A DNA stretch of 64,000 nucleotides from Streblospio benedicti. Its lineage: Eukaryota; Annelida; Polychaeta; Spionida; Spionidae. The notes below the pieces were generated by a model, which was given only the letters and a program-made list of their open reading frames with translations, was not told where the DNA came from and made no database searches. Below are positions 31,801 to 47,894 of the stretch, one piece after another (position 1 is the first letter of the stretch; each line of letters opens with the position of its first letter). Location: assembly GCA_019095985.1 (NCBI GenBank), contig CM032663.1:34837086-34901085 (forward strand). Direction: 5' to 3'. The position numbers and the translations under genes were made by a program.

Positions 31801-33997
31801 ATAGATTAGGATTTTCTTCATACAGAATGAAAAACCGTAAACAAAGATTTATTCATATGATGATGCAACGTGATGATTGTTATTTTTATTATAGGGGCGT
31901 GCTCGTGTAAAGACGACCTTTGTAACAATAACGCAGGGGACTCTAAGGATGACATTGTCATTCCGCTCTCCAGCCTCAATGATGGAGACATGGACGAGCA
32001 AGAAGAGGAGGACCTGGAAAAGAGCGTTGTATGCTATGACTGCACCAAGTATTCTCTGCGGGCTCAACACAGGAGAGAGCAGCCCTATGTCGACCAGTGG
32101 AGGGATATTGTTTTAGCAGGTATAACGCCATCTGTGATTTGATGTATTGAACAAAAAATATATGTATTTATGATGTGCAGAGAAATTTAAGATTCTAAAA
32201 CTATTTGGTGCCAAAAAGATGGACCTCCTGTAATATAAGTTGAATTTCAGCGGAACTTGAGTTACCAATCATTTATATTTACATTACATCCTTGTCAGTT
32301 TTGGATAGCTCTATGTCATCGCGTACTTTGAGTTTAATATGCATGACTCACAGAGTTGACGTAACTTTTAGGTACAAGCGATACAGACTGTGACATGCCT
32401 GAGACTCGCCTCTATTCGCGTACCAATGCCGTGGTGTGTGGTGGTGGCCCCGAGGACGTGGGCTGTCTCTTCTACAACCTTTCATTTGTGGGTGCTGTAA
32501 AAACCCATAAGACAAGCTGGACTCCTGTCTCCGGCCACATTGTGAGGCGTGGGTGTTTACCGGCCATTGTGGCCAATGTTACTTTCAGGTGATTATATTT
32601 GATTACTGATGGAAATCAACAGCTCTTGGTATAATCGATTATTTACATGGTTGCCCAATCAATTATCGATTCAGCTCGATAAGATATCAACAATCTTTTT
32701 TTCGATGTTGTGTGTTTTGCTCTCTACATAGAGGTGAAGATGAATGGGGAGCATCATATTTTTCAAAACCGCATTTTATTTGACCGAACATAGAGTTTGA
32801 TACAATGCTATATGAGCTATCATATAACTTGTAGAATACTAGTATATCTATAGGGTTAGTGTCATTTTTCCTGACTCAAAACATAGGAAAGCTTAACAAA
32901 GCTTGGTTCAAAGTGGGGACCCCAGTCTATAGTCTTATATAAGCTCTGGATGAAAAGCGGCATGAAAACGGGGATCTCGGCACTTTTCAATATGTAACAG
33001 GGCTTATTTAAACAGATCATAAAAATGCACAACAGAGATTGATAATCATGACAGTGCCTGATTCAAAGCGTCATAATCTCATGAAACAGCACAGGAAAGC
33101 TTATCAAAGCCTGATAAAAGTTGGATCAGAGTGTATCATTACTTAGGAGATCATGTTATGTTTTGGAAAATAAACAAAAATAGGGGCGCTTTGCTCGCCG
33201 ATTTAAAGCGTAGAATTCGCCATTGGTATGAACTATGCATATGAAAGAAAGACTGTAACATGCATTTATCGATAAAGGAAAGCACCACAATGAGAAAAAA
33301 AATTAAGTTTGCTGACTATCATTACAGGGAGTAGGTCATGAATGTAGAAATAGGTTAAGTTTGTGCAAGAACAAAAGATCATCTATTGTAATACTATCTA
33401 CACAGTGACATTTAAGGTCCTGATTTTGCATCATTTAGGTCAAATGAGCAATGCTACGACTCCCTCATCGACCTGCTCTCAGATAGCAACATCAACAGCA
33501 GGTTCCATGTTACTGAGCCAGACCAGTGGGCCCACGATGGAGGCTGGCTCAAGATCGATCGTTATGACTTCATTGGCTGCTCGTGCATGGATGACACCTG
33601 TAACAGCCAGTTCATCCCATCAGCAGATCAAAGCATGCATATGACGACCACGATGTTGCCTCAACCCATGCGCTCTAAGATGCAGCAGGATGCTGAGGAT
33701 GGAGTCAATGATGGAGTCAATGATGGAGTCAATGATGGAGTCAATGGTGGCGACAATGATGGAGTCAATGGTGGAGTCAATGATGGAGTCAATTATGGAG
33801 TCAATGATGTAGTCAATGATGGAGTCAATGATGGAGTCAATGATGGAGATAAGAAGAGACATGAAGCGAATGTAGTCAGTAATTCATGGGTGAAGTTCAG
33901 TAGCGGCAGGGGAAGTGACTTGTGTGTGTCAGATGAGCTTTTCTGGGTGGCAGTAATTATGTCTTGCACTTATATTATGTTGGCAAAAGTGGGGTAG
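24381..33997 (+). CDS. Four-domain Ly6/uPAR-like (three-finger) protein, 11 or more exons, about 840 aa
   Basis: Exons: 24381-24557, 25231-25430, 25650-25954, 26062-26278, 26421-26592, 26741-26858, 28525-28729, 28843-28858 plus 31491-31601 (one exon split by a LINE), 31895-32119, 32372-32588, 33439-33997. Except for the first donor (weak) and the LINE-split exon, boundaries are GT-AG and phases match. The protein opens with a signal peptide (MSFFNLKLLLILIPLTFITY). Each of four units has a CxxC start, a middle exon with C-x-x-(Y/H)-N-(I/V/L)-(S/T)-F-x-G, a Trp and (K/R)R-x-C, and an end CxC-xxxx-CN (ACSCHEDNCN, TCACLNNFCN, ACSCKDDLCN, GCSCMDDTCN), the signature of the Ly6/uPAR fold. After domain 4 come a DGVN repeat and a hydrophobic C-terminus (LFWVAVIMSCTYIMLAKVG) that would suit a GPI or membrane anchor. 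A cell-surface role is inferred; the ligand is unknown. Because of the LINE, this allele may not make the whole protein. Confidence 0.8.
24719..24785. repeat. Imperfect hairpin with about 29-base arms
   Basis: The arm starting CATGAATCTTCTACTGCCAC is followed by a ten-base loop (GCACATGAGA) and a near-inverse arm ending GTAGAAGATGTCATG. Few mismatches occur. It lies in intron 1 of the three-finger gene. Confidence 0.6.
24899..25080. mobile_element. Partial pogo-like MITE in intron 1 of the three-finger gene
   Basis: The left end CAGTAGAACCTCATATTGAG follows a TA, and ACCACCTCTATAAG and ACACTTTTCACGG blocks follow. A clean right end was not found, so the extent is approximate. Confidence 0.55.
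25855..26592 (+). CDS. Three-finger gene: domain 2
   Basis: The exon 25650-25954 continues from domain 1 into CYKC of domain 2 without an intron. Exon 26062-26278 has CVFYNISFSG and KRDC, and exon 26421-26592 has TCACLNNFCN. Junctions are phase 1 then phase 2. NIS, NIT and NHT are possible N-glycosylation sites. Confidence 0.8.
26741..31940 (+). CDS. Three-finger gene: domain 3, interrupted by a LINE
   Basis: Exon 26741-26858 has CFSC. Exon 28525-28729 has CMFYNVTFAG and KRGC. The third exon begins after acceptor ATCTAG at 28843; only about 16 bases remain before LINE sequence starts, and the rest resumes at about 31491 with a Cys codon (CLPIVVILGD, then EPVGW) and ends at donor GTATGT (31602). 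A further small exon at 31895 supplies ACSCKDDLCN, so this domain has one intron more than its sisters. Confidence 0.7.
27180..28090. repeat. Tandem repeat array of about 165-base units
   Basis: Blocks such as CAATTTTGGCACTTTGCCAA, CTGAAGGCCATTTTAGGTCA and a (C/T)TTCAAATT(T/G) block recur about five times with a period near 165 bases. The array lies in the intron between 26858 and 28525 and contains AGTGCTCAGAGAGCATAG at about 27788. Related sequence in the opposite order lies at 57590-58070. Confidence 0.6.
28859..31490 (+). mobile_element. 5'-truncated CR1/Jockey-type LINE inside an exon of the three-finger gene
   Basis: The element starts inside the apurinic-like endonuclease (KTLYVCSYYNP, FNLPGWDW, GISDHSAVFFEV), a region with stops and frame changes. 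A long open frame then runs to TAA at 31411 (about 620 codons). It encodes the reverse transcriptase with FKPNKASGPDGI-like KPNKASGPDGI, NYRPISLTSICCKIME, GVPQGSVLGP, catalytic FADD and the usual LINE C-terminal region (YASAAWDPF, RRAARYVLNRY, RTVVAWNNLP). A short AT-rich 3' tail ends near 31490. Truncation at the 5' end is typical for target-primed insertion. The open reverse transcriptase suggests a young copy. No clear target duplication was found by eye. Confidence 0.85.
29522..31411 (+). CDS. LINE reverse transcriptase (uninterrupted frame)
   Basis: The longest open frame of the LINE, 629 codons counted from the first in-frame possible start (TTG). It is the C-terminal part of LINE ORF2: a basic linker (RKRDRAHKKKQKSKS), the reverse transcriptase palm with FADDT, the thumb and the C-terminal segment. 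There is no proper ATG because the natural start lies in the lost 5' part. Confidence 0.85.
   Translation: MIRKRDRAHKKKQKSKSPKDAAKFKKLKAEAQRQLRRSYWDYVEKVVEPNLEQPGNKRFYTFIKHRRCDNKDITSLKKDGILYTENKDKANILNKQFQDAFSLPIRYTKEEFHRRCPMPTTAYPNMEPIVIEENGVEKLLRDLKPNKASGPDGISPRVLKQLSREIAPIVTIIFKKSLSSGVVPSDWKSAYVAPVYKKGQKYDAINYRPISLTSICCKIMEHIVVSHIMKHGDRHSILYKLQHGFRRCLSCETQLLDFVDDITKNLDDNKQTDIIVMDFAKAFDKVNHSLLLHKLDHYGIRDEVIRWLESFLTNRSQQVVVGGEKSDSVPVGSGVPQGSVLGPSLFLYFINDIQARLHSKVRLFADDTIIYLVITSPEDAAKLQDDLDLLALWEDRWMMSFHPDKCTVLTVTKKHKPIVSKYYLRGHALKHVDSAKYLGTHLDSKLNWHHHVQSVCKKANGMIGFLRRNLNIASTSVKSLAYLSLVRPTVEYASAAWDPFLDCDIRRIEMVQRRAARYVLNRYHNTSSVTEMLNTLNWPTLQDRRCHARLTMMYKIANGLISIDSANQLIHTTRSTRRNHPMAFQHISSRTNARKHSFYPRTVVAWNNLPHPVATAESLESFKALLSVN
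32010..33620 (+). CDS. Three-finger gene: domain 4
   Basis: Exon 31895-32119 runs from the end of domain 3 through an acidic linker (EQEEEDLEKS) into CYDC. Exon 32372-32588 has CLFYNLSFVG and RRGC. Exon 33439-33997 has NEQCYDS and GCSCMDDTCN and then the repeat tail. Phases are 1 and 2, as in domain 2. Confidence 0.8.
32600..33430. other. Intron of the three-finger gene, nothing else seen
   Basis: AT-rich intron between 32588 and 33439 with no gene or repeat that I can name. Confidence 0.5.
33698..33853 (+). repeat. Coding minisatellite, 13 units of 12 bases
   Basis: Units close to GATGGAGTCAAT encode DGVN; the variants are GGDN, GGVN, YGVN, DVVN and DGDK. The frame is kept, so the tract forms a spacer between domain 4 and the hydrophobic C-terminus. 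Confidence 0.95.
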
Positions 33998-33999
33998 GT

Positions 34000-35470
34000 T
34001 GTGTTGTCTATTATTTCTTGCTGTGTTCACAAAATCAGGAAGAGGCTATGTAAATGTGATATGTTTTGAAAAGAATGGAATGCAAATGGACTAAATATAA
34101 GATGGTTTGATTGTGCTCAGCTGTCTTGATTTTGCTTTTGTCTTTGTTGTTAAATTTTCTCTACTTTTTAAGGGATATTGTGCATCACTTTTAGTGACAT
34201 TGTTTATGTGAGGAGAATTTTAATGATGTGTTATTGAAATAGGTTTCCAGCATTGCATTATGAATAGTGTACAGATTTATATAATGAATCATCTAATGCT
34301 AGGAGACCATTGGTCCTGGGCAATAACTGATAGTTCACGCCAAAGATGATGTGACTGGTGAGTGGCTCGCACTATGGTATTTCTGTCATGACGTTTTTGT
34401 CATTAGATGGCTACTTGACACATTGCTCTTGAATTGGCGGGATTCCAATTTTAAGCAGTTTGAAATGTTTTTGTCAGCAAATAATGGGTTGACACTACTA
34501 CAAGCCACTTGTGAGAGGGTTTGAGTCATTACACATCACTAGGTACCATATTGGTGACACTAGTCAACGCATCAAATTGCATTAATGCAAACTGACACCA
34601 AATGTCGCCCACCCAGTGGACTCTTAGCATGAACTGTAACCGAATTGATTGCTGATCATGAGAATTATGAATAAAATGTCTTTTTAGATTTGCTGGTTAC
34701 AGTTTTACATTGCTGGCTATAACATGTAAATTATTGTCTGAATTTTCATGTTAATATGCTTAAAATCACGAATAACAAAATGAAGTCACTTTTTTATTCT
34801 AATTATGGTGTTTGAATGTTTTTTTTTAATGATTTTATATATGAATAAAAATCACACTTTAGAAAAGGAATTATGTTGAAATTGTGTACCCATTGTGTAT
34901 CATATCAAATGCATGTTATTTCCTCCCAAAATATCATAGACGTCTATTAGGATTTATATAACTTTTTTTTACAAGGAATGATGCATTTGGGATTTTACTA
35001 GAACAGGTAAGGTAAAAGAATAAAAAATTGTTACCTGTTCTAGCCACAGGTTTAGTAGCAGCAAATACTATAGAAATCATTGTGTTCCATTTTCATGTAT
35101 ATATTGTGTTATAAATTATAAGCAATAGTATACTGCTTATAGCTGCTGTTTTCAAATTTCAACATTCACCATTGTGTTGGGATTATAATAACATTTTTAC
35201 ATTGTTTGTACTGTAATTTATCATGTGTATGATGTTTATGTTGAAAATAAGTTCACATAAATGCTCTTAACAATCAAATGGTGTTTATTTTTAGATTGTT
35301 ATATTATTCAATGTACTGTATTTCCGCGTTTTGTGGCCTCTGCCCAAATTGTAGCCTCCCCTCAAATAGACGCCGGGTTAGACACAATTTTAAATCATTA
35401 AACGGCTCTCTCGTAGAAATGCTTCCCTTGTATTAATGCCTTATCAAGGCCAGTGCTTATCAAAGAGCAG
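34000..35470. other. 3' flank of the three-finger gene and spacer
   Basis: AATAAA occurs at 34670-34675, about 670 bases after the stop, among other A/T-rich signals. From about 35320 a dispersed repeat begins with CTGTATTTCCGCGTTTTG and leads into the inverted repeat at 35471-35586. No gene is seen. Confidence 0.4.
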
Positions 35471-35586
35471 CCTCCAAGCTGGAATCATAACGTCCTCTTT
35501 CAGCGCGACAGACGGTTTGGAGGTTGGGATTCTCCCTGTTGCAGTCAGTCTCGCTGAAAGAGGACGTTATGATTCCAGCTTGGAGG
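35471..35586. repeat. Perfect inverted repeat, 35-base arms
   Basis: Arms 35471-35505 and 35552-35586 are exact inverse complements, beginning CCTCCAAGCTGGAATCATAA and ending TGATTCCAGCTTGGAGG. The 46-base loop carries CAGACGGTTTGGAGGTTGGG. It sits inside a larger dispersed repeat that starts near 35320. Confidence 0.9.
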
Positions 35587-35883
35587 TTGTGTCGCGCTGT
35601 TAGTAACAAGGTGACAGCGTTTTTCGTTGAAAGTTCGTGATACGTATACATAGATCTACATCTACCACCTATGAAAATACCACTATGTCTTGTTAGCTAA
35701 AATACAAGGTCATATGATATTGCATAATCAAATGATTTTTTGCCAGACGTACCGTGGATTTCTAACGACAGACGTCACAATTAACACGGTAGAGATTAGT
35801 CTCGATCAACCAAACTGACACTACTGCGTTCGAGAGACTTGTATGAAATGTATTTAAGACATAATGACAATAATTTCTCCACA

Positions 35884-35889
35884 TTTATT
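35884..35889 (-). terminator. Polyadenylation signal of beta-tubulin (candidate)
   Basis: AATAAA on the minus strand about 175 bases after the tubulin stop codon. Confidence 0.4.
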
Positions 35890-36062
35890 ACTTCATTTCA
35901 GAAGTTACAAAATGAAGACCTATGAACATTATCCATACTGATGTAACTGCACAGATATTAGTCTTTGATATTGGTGAGCGTTCGAAACCATTGACCAGGT
36001 TAAATCAATGCATTGCAGCATCCAATCGTTCTCCTTGTTTAGTGGTATCTGTTTAAGCCTGC

Positions 36063-42579
<6,517 letters not shown>

Positions 42580-42599
42580 CTTGGTAGTTGGGGTGGAAC

Positions 42600-42830
42600 T
42601 GCTCACAGCCGCAGAGGTCTCGTCTTGTTGCAAGAATGTCACCGAGTGAAGCGCAAGCCGCAACAACAAGCAACGACCGGGGCGTCTGCTGTTGCCCAGG
42701 AGAATTACGTCATAATTGGGTCAAGTTGTCAACAGAGCAGAACCACTGGAGGGCTGGTGTTTCAGCGGCGTTGGCGCATGCGTGTACTGCCTGTGACAAG
42801 CGTGTTCAATTGATACACGGTTATATATGG
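42600..42830 (-). promoter_or_regulatory. Beta-tubulin promoter region
   Basis: Upstream of the ATG (42579) on the minus strand lie a CRE-like TGACGTAA (42705-42712), an inverted CCAAT next to it (42715-42719), an NRF-1-like palindrome GCGCATGCG (42774-42782) and TATATAA (42821-42827). Which site sets the start of transcription is not clear: the TATA block is about 240 bases upstream. The region is GC-richer than its surroundings. Confidence 0.45.
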
Positions 42831-43284
42831 AGTGGCATTATGCTGGGGCGTGGTGCGAGATTATAAGTGAGTTAATAAAACTGAGTAAATGAAACAGTGT
42901 CAGGTTTGGCAGCAAATTTTTTAATACTACTTAGTAATGAGTTTATGTTTACACTAAATGAAATAACTGAGATGTAAGATGCCATAAGGCATAAAACATA
43001 TGTGAACTGCGCTAGATTTATTACATGGAATTGTAAAACAAATAAGCTGAACACAAGAAAGAGCTGTACTATGAAGAAAACTACGATAGGAGTGAGATGA
43101 TGGTGAATCTGTACTAGGGAGTAAGATTAAGCACGAGATGCGAGTGCAAGGGATGAGGAGGGTGAGAAAACGAATGTAAGATGTAGCTTCGGTGGACGCC
43201 AACTGACAAGTGAGGAGCCCGTGGGTGGCGGGTGCTGTGAGCGTGAGCGGAAGTGGCGAGTGCGTATGCGTTTGGAAGCGCGGG

Positions 43285-43600
43285 CGCAAGAAGCAGGGGA
43301 CATTGAAAATGAGATCTAGGTGAGCCTGCAGCCGGGGAGGCCAAGGGGTCGAGGTCAGGCGGCCGAGGACAGTAGAGTAGGAAGTAGGGCATTCGGGGAT
43401 GGCATTGACCTCGAATAAGCTCCCACGTCTTGGCGGGGGGGGGGGGACCTTGAGGATGAGATCCAGGCGCGTGAATCGGCCGGGGGAGCCAGGGTCGAGG
43501 TCGCGGCGGAGGATGACATGTCAATGTAGGAAGTAGGACAGCCTGGCGGCGCGGCATTCACCTGAGATAAGGACGGGTTGTGGTGAGATCCGGTCGCGGG
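43285..43600. repeat. GC-rich diverged tandem repeat
   Basis: Two units of about 150 bases share GAGATC(T/C)AGG, GGTCGAGGTC, GTAGGAAGTAGG and GGCATT(G/C)ACCT; the first is at about 43296-43415 and the second at 43450-43575. The composition is far more GC-rich than neighbouring DNA. Proline-rich open frames on the minus strand follow from this composition. Confidence 0.6.
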
Positions 43601-43659
43601 ATAGAGTGACCTCGAGGAGGGGTCATTAGGTGCAGGATGGCCGAGAGGTGGATGGGTTC

Positions 43660-44190
43660 ACCACGCCCGCATAATGCCATAAAATTACATATTTGAATTT
43701 AAAATACATCTTAAAACATTATCTGCTAAACGTGAAAATGCGTTTGCTTGTTTCATAATGATATATACGGAATCGTAACCGTATACATGCTATATAGCAC
43801 ATCTACACAGAATAAAAGTACACATGGGCATTCAGACAGCTAAAGAAAACTATGGTTTGATTTACGATTATACCACTATATAGATGAACACGTAGATACG
43901 CAGTGCATACTACATAGCTGTGATCTAGTCTTTCAAAAGCCTTTATATCTAATAGTTTTTGTTTCTATTATTACCAAAACCACTCATGTCAACCATATAT
44001 CAAATGCAAAGATGAAGAGCAAGTACAATTATGATAGCCGAATAGATATAAGGTCTTTTACGAAACCCTAGGAATTCGTGTGATAATGAATATACAGCCT
44101 TGCACATGTTGAACATCCTAGCCTGTTATAACATTTAAAACTAGAATATGCACTAGCAACAGGTGCAGAAGCAGCAGCATGCATGGGTGA
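43660..44190. other. AT-rich spacer
   Basis: No gene or repeat recognised. Confidence 0.4.
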
Positions 44191-44335
44191 TAGAAAGGGA
44201 TGAGATCTGGAACAGATTAAATGCTCCTCCCTCTCCCACCACCCCTTTCTGCACCCCCCACCTCCACCCCCACCAAACAGGTCCGGAACAGATAAAATGC
44301 ACATCCAACATCACCCTCCTATCCCTGTTAGCCAA
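44190..44335. repeat. Dispersed C-rich repeat, copy 1
   Basis: The order GATCTGGAACAGATTAAATG, C-rich tract, CACCAAACAGG, then AACAGATAAAATG matches the tract at 47765-47890 (GATCCGGAACACATTAAATG, C-rich tract, CCAACAAACAGG, AACATCATACAATT). The family is not known. Confidence 0.55.
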
Positions 44336-44339
44336 TATA

Positions 44340-45190
44340 TGAATTATGTCATCTTAATGAAAGTTTTGCCATTACCACATGCTTAAAAGAGGAAATACCC
44401 AAACATACAAAAGCTGCACAGCTGTTCTAAAAATAGAAACTATGTGCTTTTAGTAAATGACGCTATAATAGCCAAACAACTTGCTTCTTTTGCACCATAC
44501 AGAAGCTTTTAGAATATGTCTTCATGTCAAGATCATTTAAAGGCTTTGAGATAGGCTACAATGGTCCAATACAACCTGATTTTGAATTTTTGCCATCACT
44601 GCCAAGTTCGGGGGGATTAGGAAGGTCTAACCCACGGGTTAATGTTATAAACATCGACTTGTAAATGCTGTGCGAATAAAAAGCCGTCCAACCAACGATA
44701 CCAGTGGTATCCGATAAATTAATACTGGTCATGGACAGATGTGTGGGAACAGGCGACATGATAGTGAGTGTGATATGCCAATTTGATACCAACTGTAAAG
44801 AATTGTATATTATACCATAGTTATAAAATATACATGTATAAAACAAGTAAAAACTCTTGTATCAATTGTAAAAATTAATACTAATAGATGATAGTTATAG
44901 AACATATATATATCTGTGATAGCCCAAAGTACTTCTGCTGTTGTTTAATCAGAATTGTAATCATATTTGAACAGATTAGTTTGACCTATATGCAATCAAA
45001 ATTGCAATTTCTACAACTGTAGATGAGCTTAAGAGAAGTCTCGGCAGATGCAGTCGTAGTCGCTTTATATCGGTAACGAAACAGTCCCCAGGGACGTCCC
45101 ACACTCCGACCACTTTTATTCAAGAATTTATTACGTAATAACTTAACTACGTACTAAGTACTCGATAAACTACGCCATGTCGCTGCTACT
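44340..45190. other. AT-rich spacer
   Basis: No gene recognised. Short open frames lack any coding signature. Confidence 0.35.
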
Positions 45191-45194
45191 GGGG

Positions 45195-45625
45195 TCCTGC
45201 AATTTAGCGCGGTTGCGTAACTTCCCTACCAGAGACAAGCTTATACCTGTTGTTTGACTAAGTAGTCAGTGACCTTTGACCGGTCTTTGTCTATTATCTG
45301 CTACATAATAGGGTCGCGTGAAAATCCTTTGTCAATGTTCGACACGTGCTATAGAGATCAGTTAGGTTTCACATATCGAACTAGCTACAAAAATATACTA
45401 AATAATATTTTATGACTATTGAAATTCAAATATATTCTTTCTTAGGACCGACATTTCTAAAGAATGCACTCATAATTTAGAAGGCTGGATGGAATTCTTA
45501 ATTCAATACAAAGACAAAGGTACGTATTATTTTTCACTTATAAACGCCGAAGGACTCGAAAAATCGTACCATACCTCCATTATCGCCCACGTCCGAGTGG
45601 TCATAGAAAAGAACGGTATAAGGCT
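45195..45625. mobile_element. Relic related to the interior of the hAT-type element
   Basis: Blocks shared with 48490-48910 in the same order and orientation include GTTGCGTAACTTCCCTAC, TTTGACTAA, GTAGTCAGTGACC, AAAGGTA-TATTATTTT-CACTTA and CCATTATCGC. The copy has no recognisable ends. It looks like an older copy of the internal part of the element at 47895-49812. Confidence 0.55.
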
Positions 45626-45629
45626 GCAT

Positions 45630-46780
45630 GATTATAAACACATTTGCTAGACTAATACTTTTAACTGAATATATTTCAAATGAATCACATTTTTTGCTCT
45701 TTTAAACAGTACTACTACTTACCTGGTATTCACTTAGCTATAGAATGTGCAATACAATGAATACGATGGCATTTGCACCACTAATTACACCCAAACAACC
45801 AATTATATTGTGTATTATGCTCGGACTACGTAATTAATGAAGTTCTAATATTGCTAGACGAATGAGCCAGTGTGCATCGCCATCAATCACACAACCGCTA
45901 ATTGTACTAGAGATGTGATTGATCATAACATATGTATGAAATAAAATACCTCCCTTCACCATCTCCCTAGCTCTTTTGTGACGAGTAATAATGAGCTTCG
46001 ATTATCCCATGTTAGGTGTAATAGAATACCTCACGTCAACATCTCCTTTTTTGTGGGTGTTTTGCTATGCTATGGGTTAAAATGGCAATTAACCTATGTT
46101 TGTTTAAATATTATATGAAACATCTAAATAAATAAGGTTCCCGACAGTTTAAAAACTGAATGTCCAATCTCCGTAAATGTATCAGAGGGAACTTGATTTG
46201 CGTATTTACTACAAGTTTTTCAATTAGTTTTATATTATTGAATGCCCTTTAAGTGACAGAAGTGACCTTTTTAATGTGAGTATTATAGGGTTTGTTGATG
46301 AAGCATGAAACATTACTAAGACGTAATATTTTATGAAATTAATGTTCTGTAACTATAATATTCTGATTTTATCATATTTTATGTATTACCCATATCAAAG
46401 GGTTCTACTGTATTTATAAATCTATTAATAAATGCCGTTAAAACTAATCTAAATCCATTGGGCAGCTGCTGCATTGCTAGTACAGGTCTTCAAAGAATAT
46501 TGCAATAATGTGACCCGGGGTGAGGACGTTTTTATTGGTCTATCATATATATGTTCATATTAACTGCATTCGTGACATTTTCATGGAAATGTCAATACAA
46601 GGATTTTGCTTCAGCTGAAGCAACGTAATATTGAGGTGTAATTTTAAAAGTACACCGGGTTCTAGTTGATATTCCAGTTATTGTTGGTACTTACCGAGTA
46701 TGTAGTTTCAAATATATGGTGCAGCCATGCATACTTTATAGTTCTATCAATTCCTGTCACAGCATTTTACAACATTAATG
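45630..46780. other. AT-rich spacer
   Basis: No gene recognised and no repeat boundary seen. Confidence 0.35.
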
Positions 46781-46781
46781 A

Positions 46782-47431
46782 ACAGATCCACCATGGGTAG
46801 ACTGGCACTGATAAAACTGAGGGTTTCTGGTGAAACACGGTAAAAACTGAGGTGGCATGTGGTAAAAACTGAGGAAAATGGCTGAGTGATCAAATTTTGC
46901 AGTATTTACATCATCAAAAGTGGCAGTAAAAAGGTAATACATATTTCTAAGTATGTGCAGTGAATGCGGGAGTATTCAGGGTTTATAGAACTTCTTTCAA
47001 AATTGTCCTACAGCTCACGGTTTACTCACAGTCGCTCGCACAAATTTACACATGCTAGATTTGGCTCATTTCTAGTGCACAAGACTGGTGTAAACTCAAT
47101 GAAGTCTACATTTAAAGCCAATATTATCCACATAAATGAGAAATGTGGTCTTCAAACTACATCCATGTTAAGTGGCATGCATATTGTAGATTTTGTTTTT
47201 AGTTATGGCCAAATCTTTGGCAAATTTTGCCCAGGGCTAAGATCACGGTAAAATCAGAGGCATCATTTTTTCTTGTAGTTTCAAGACCATAATTACCTTT
47301 TTTACTGCCACTTTTGTACATCTTCGATGATGTAAATACTGCAAAATTTGATCATTCAGTCATTTTTCCTCAGTTTTTACCGCATGCCACCTCAGTTTTA
47401 TCCGTGACAGTCTACCCACGGTGAGATCTGT
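46782..47431. mobile_element. Fold-back element with about 140-base inverted ends
   Basis: The left arm runs from ACAGATCC at 46782 to about 46940. The inverse of about 47285-47431 matches it through GGGTAGACTG, GATAAAACTGAGG, GGTAAAAACTGAGG, GATCAAATTTTGCAGTATTT and AAAGTGGCAGTAAAAA. The left arm has one extra diverged copy of the AAACTGAGG block. The inner 340 bases hold an open frame at 46964-47251 with no recognisable product. It is a non-autonomous element. Confidence 0.8.
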
Positions 47432-47764
47432 CAGACAGGAATAGCGTCTGTACTTTGAGCGTGGTTCTTTCACCCTCTGTCTAGCTAGCCCTCATGGCTG
47501 GATTTCTACCGTAAATTTCTGAATAGATGTGGACGGGAATTACCAAAATGGCGCACAAATATTATTTTAACACAAGTTATGGAAAATAACCCCTGATACC
47601 ATGCTCCCAATTTTCAGGGAAAATCATTCACTGACTCAGCCAATAAAACATCACAAATGAAGCATAAGCTACGTCAGACATATGATCTTACAAGCTCAAG
47701 TAAGTAACACATAGCATTTATTTTATTTGGAGCTAGCTAGCTGACCGGCGCTGCTCGGGTAGAA

Positions 47765-47890
47765 ACGGATGTGATCCGGAACACATTAAATGTCCCCTCC
47801 CCGTCCTTCCCTCTATCCTCCATACCTCCCACCAACAAACAGGTGCAGAACATCATACAATTTCATCATCTTCCCTTCCTCCCACTGTCT
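47765..47890. repeat. Dispersed C-rich repeat, copy 2
   Basis: This is the partner of 44190-44335, in the same orientation, and lies directly against the left end of the hAT-type element. Confidence 0.5.
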
Positions 47891-47894
47891 TCTG

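Noticed and set aside
33620-33862. Minus-strand frame with Asp-Ser-Ile-Ile repeats, and the idea of a CRISPR-like array
   Set aside because: It is the reverse side of the DGVN minisatellite; units are only 12 bases, have no spacers, and lie in a eukaryotic coding exon.
43114-43561. Proline-rich open frames on the minus strand
   Set aside because: They reflect the GC-rich tandem repeat composition and lack splice or start support.
46964-47251. Open frame inside the fold-back element
   Set aside because: No transposase motif is visible, and the flanking arms explain the region as a non-autonomous element.
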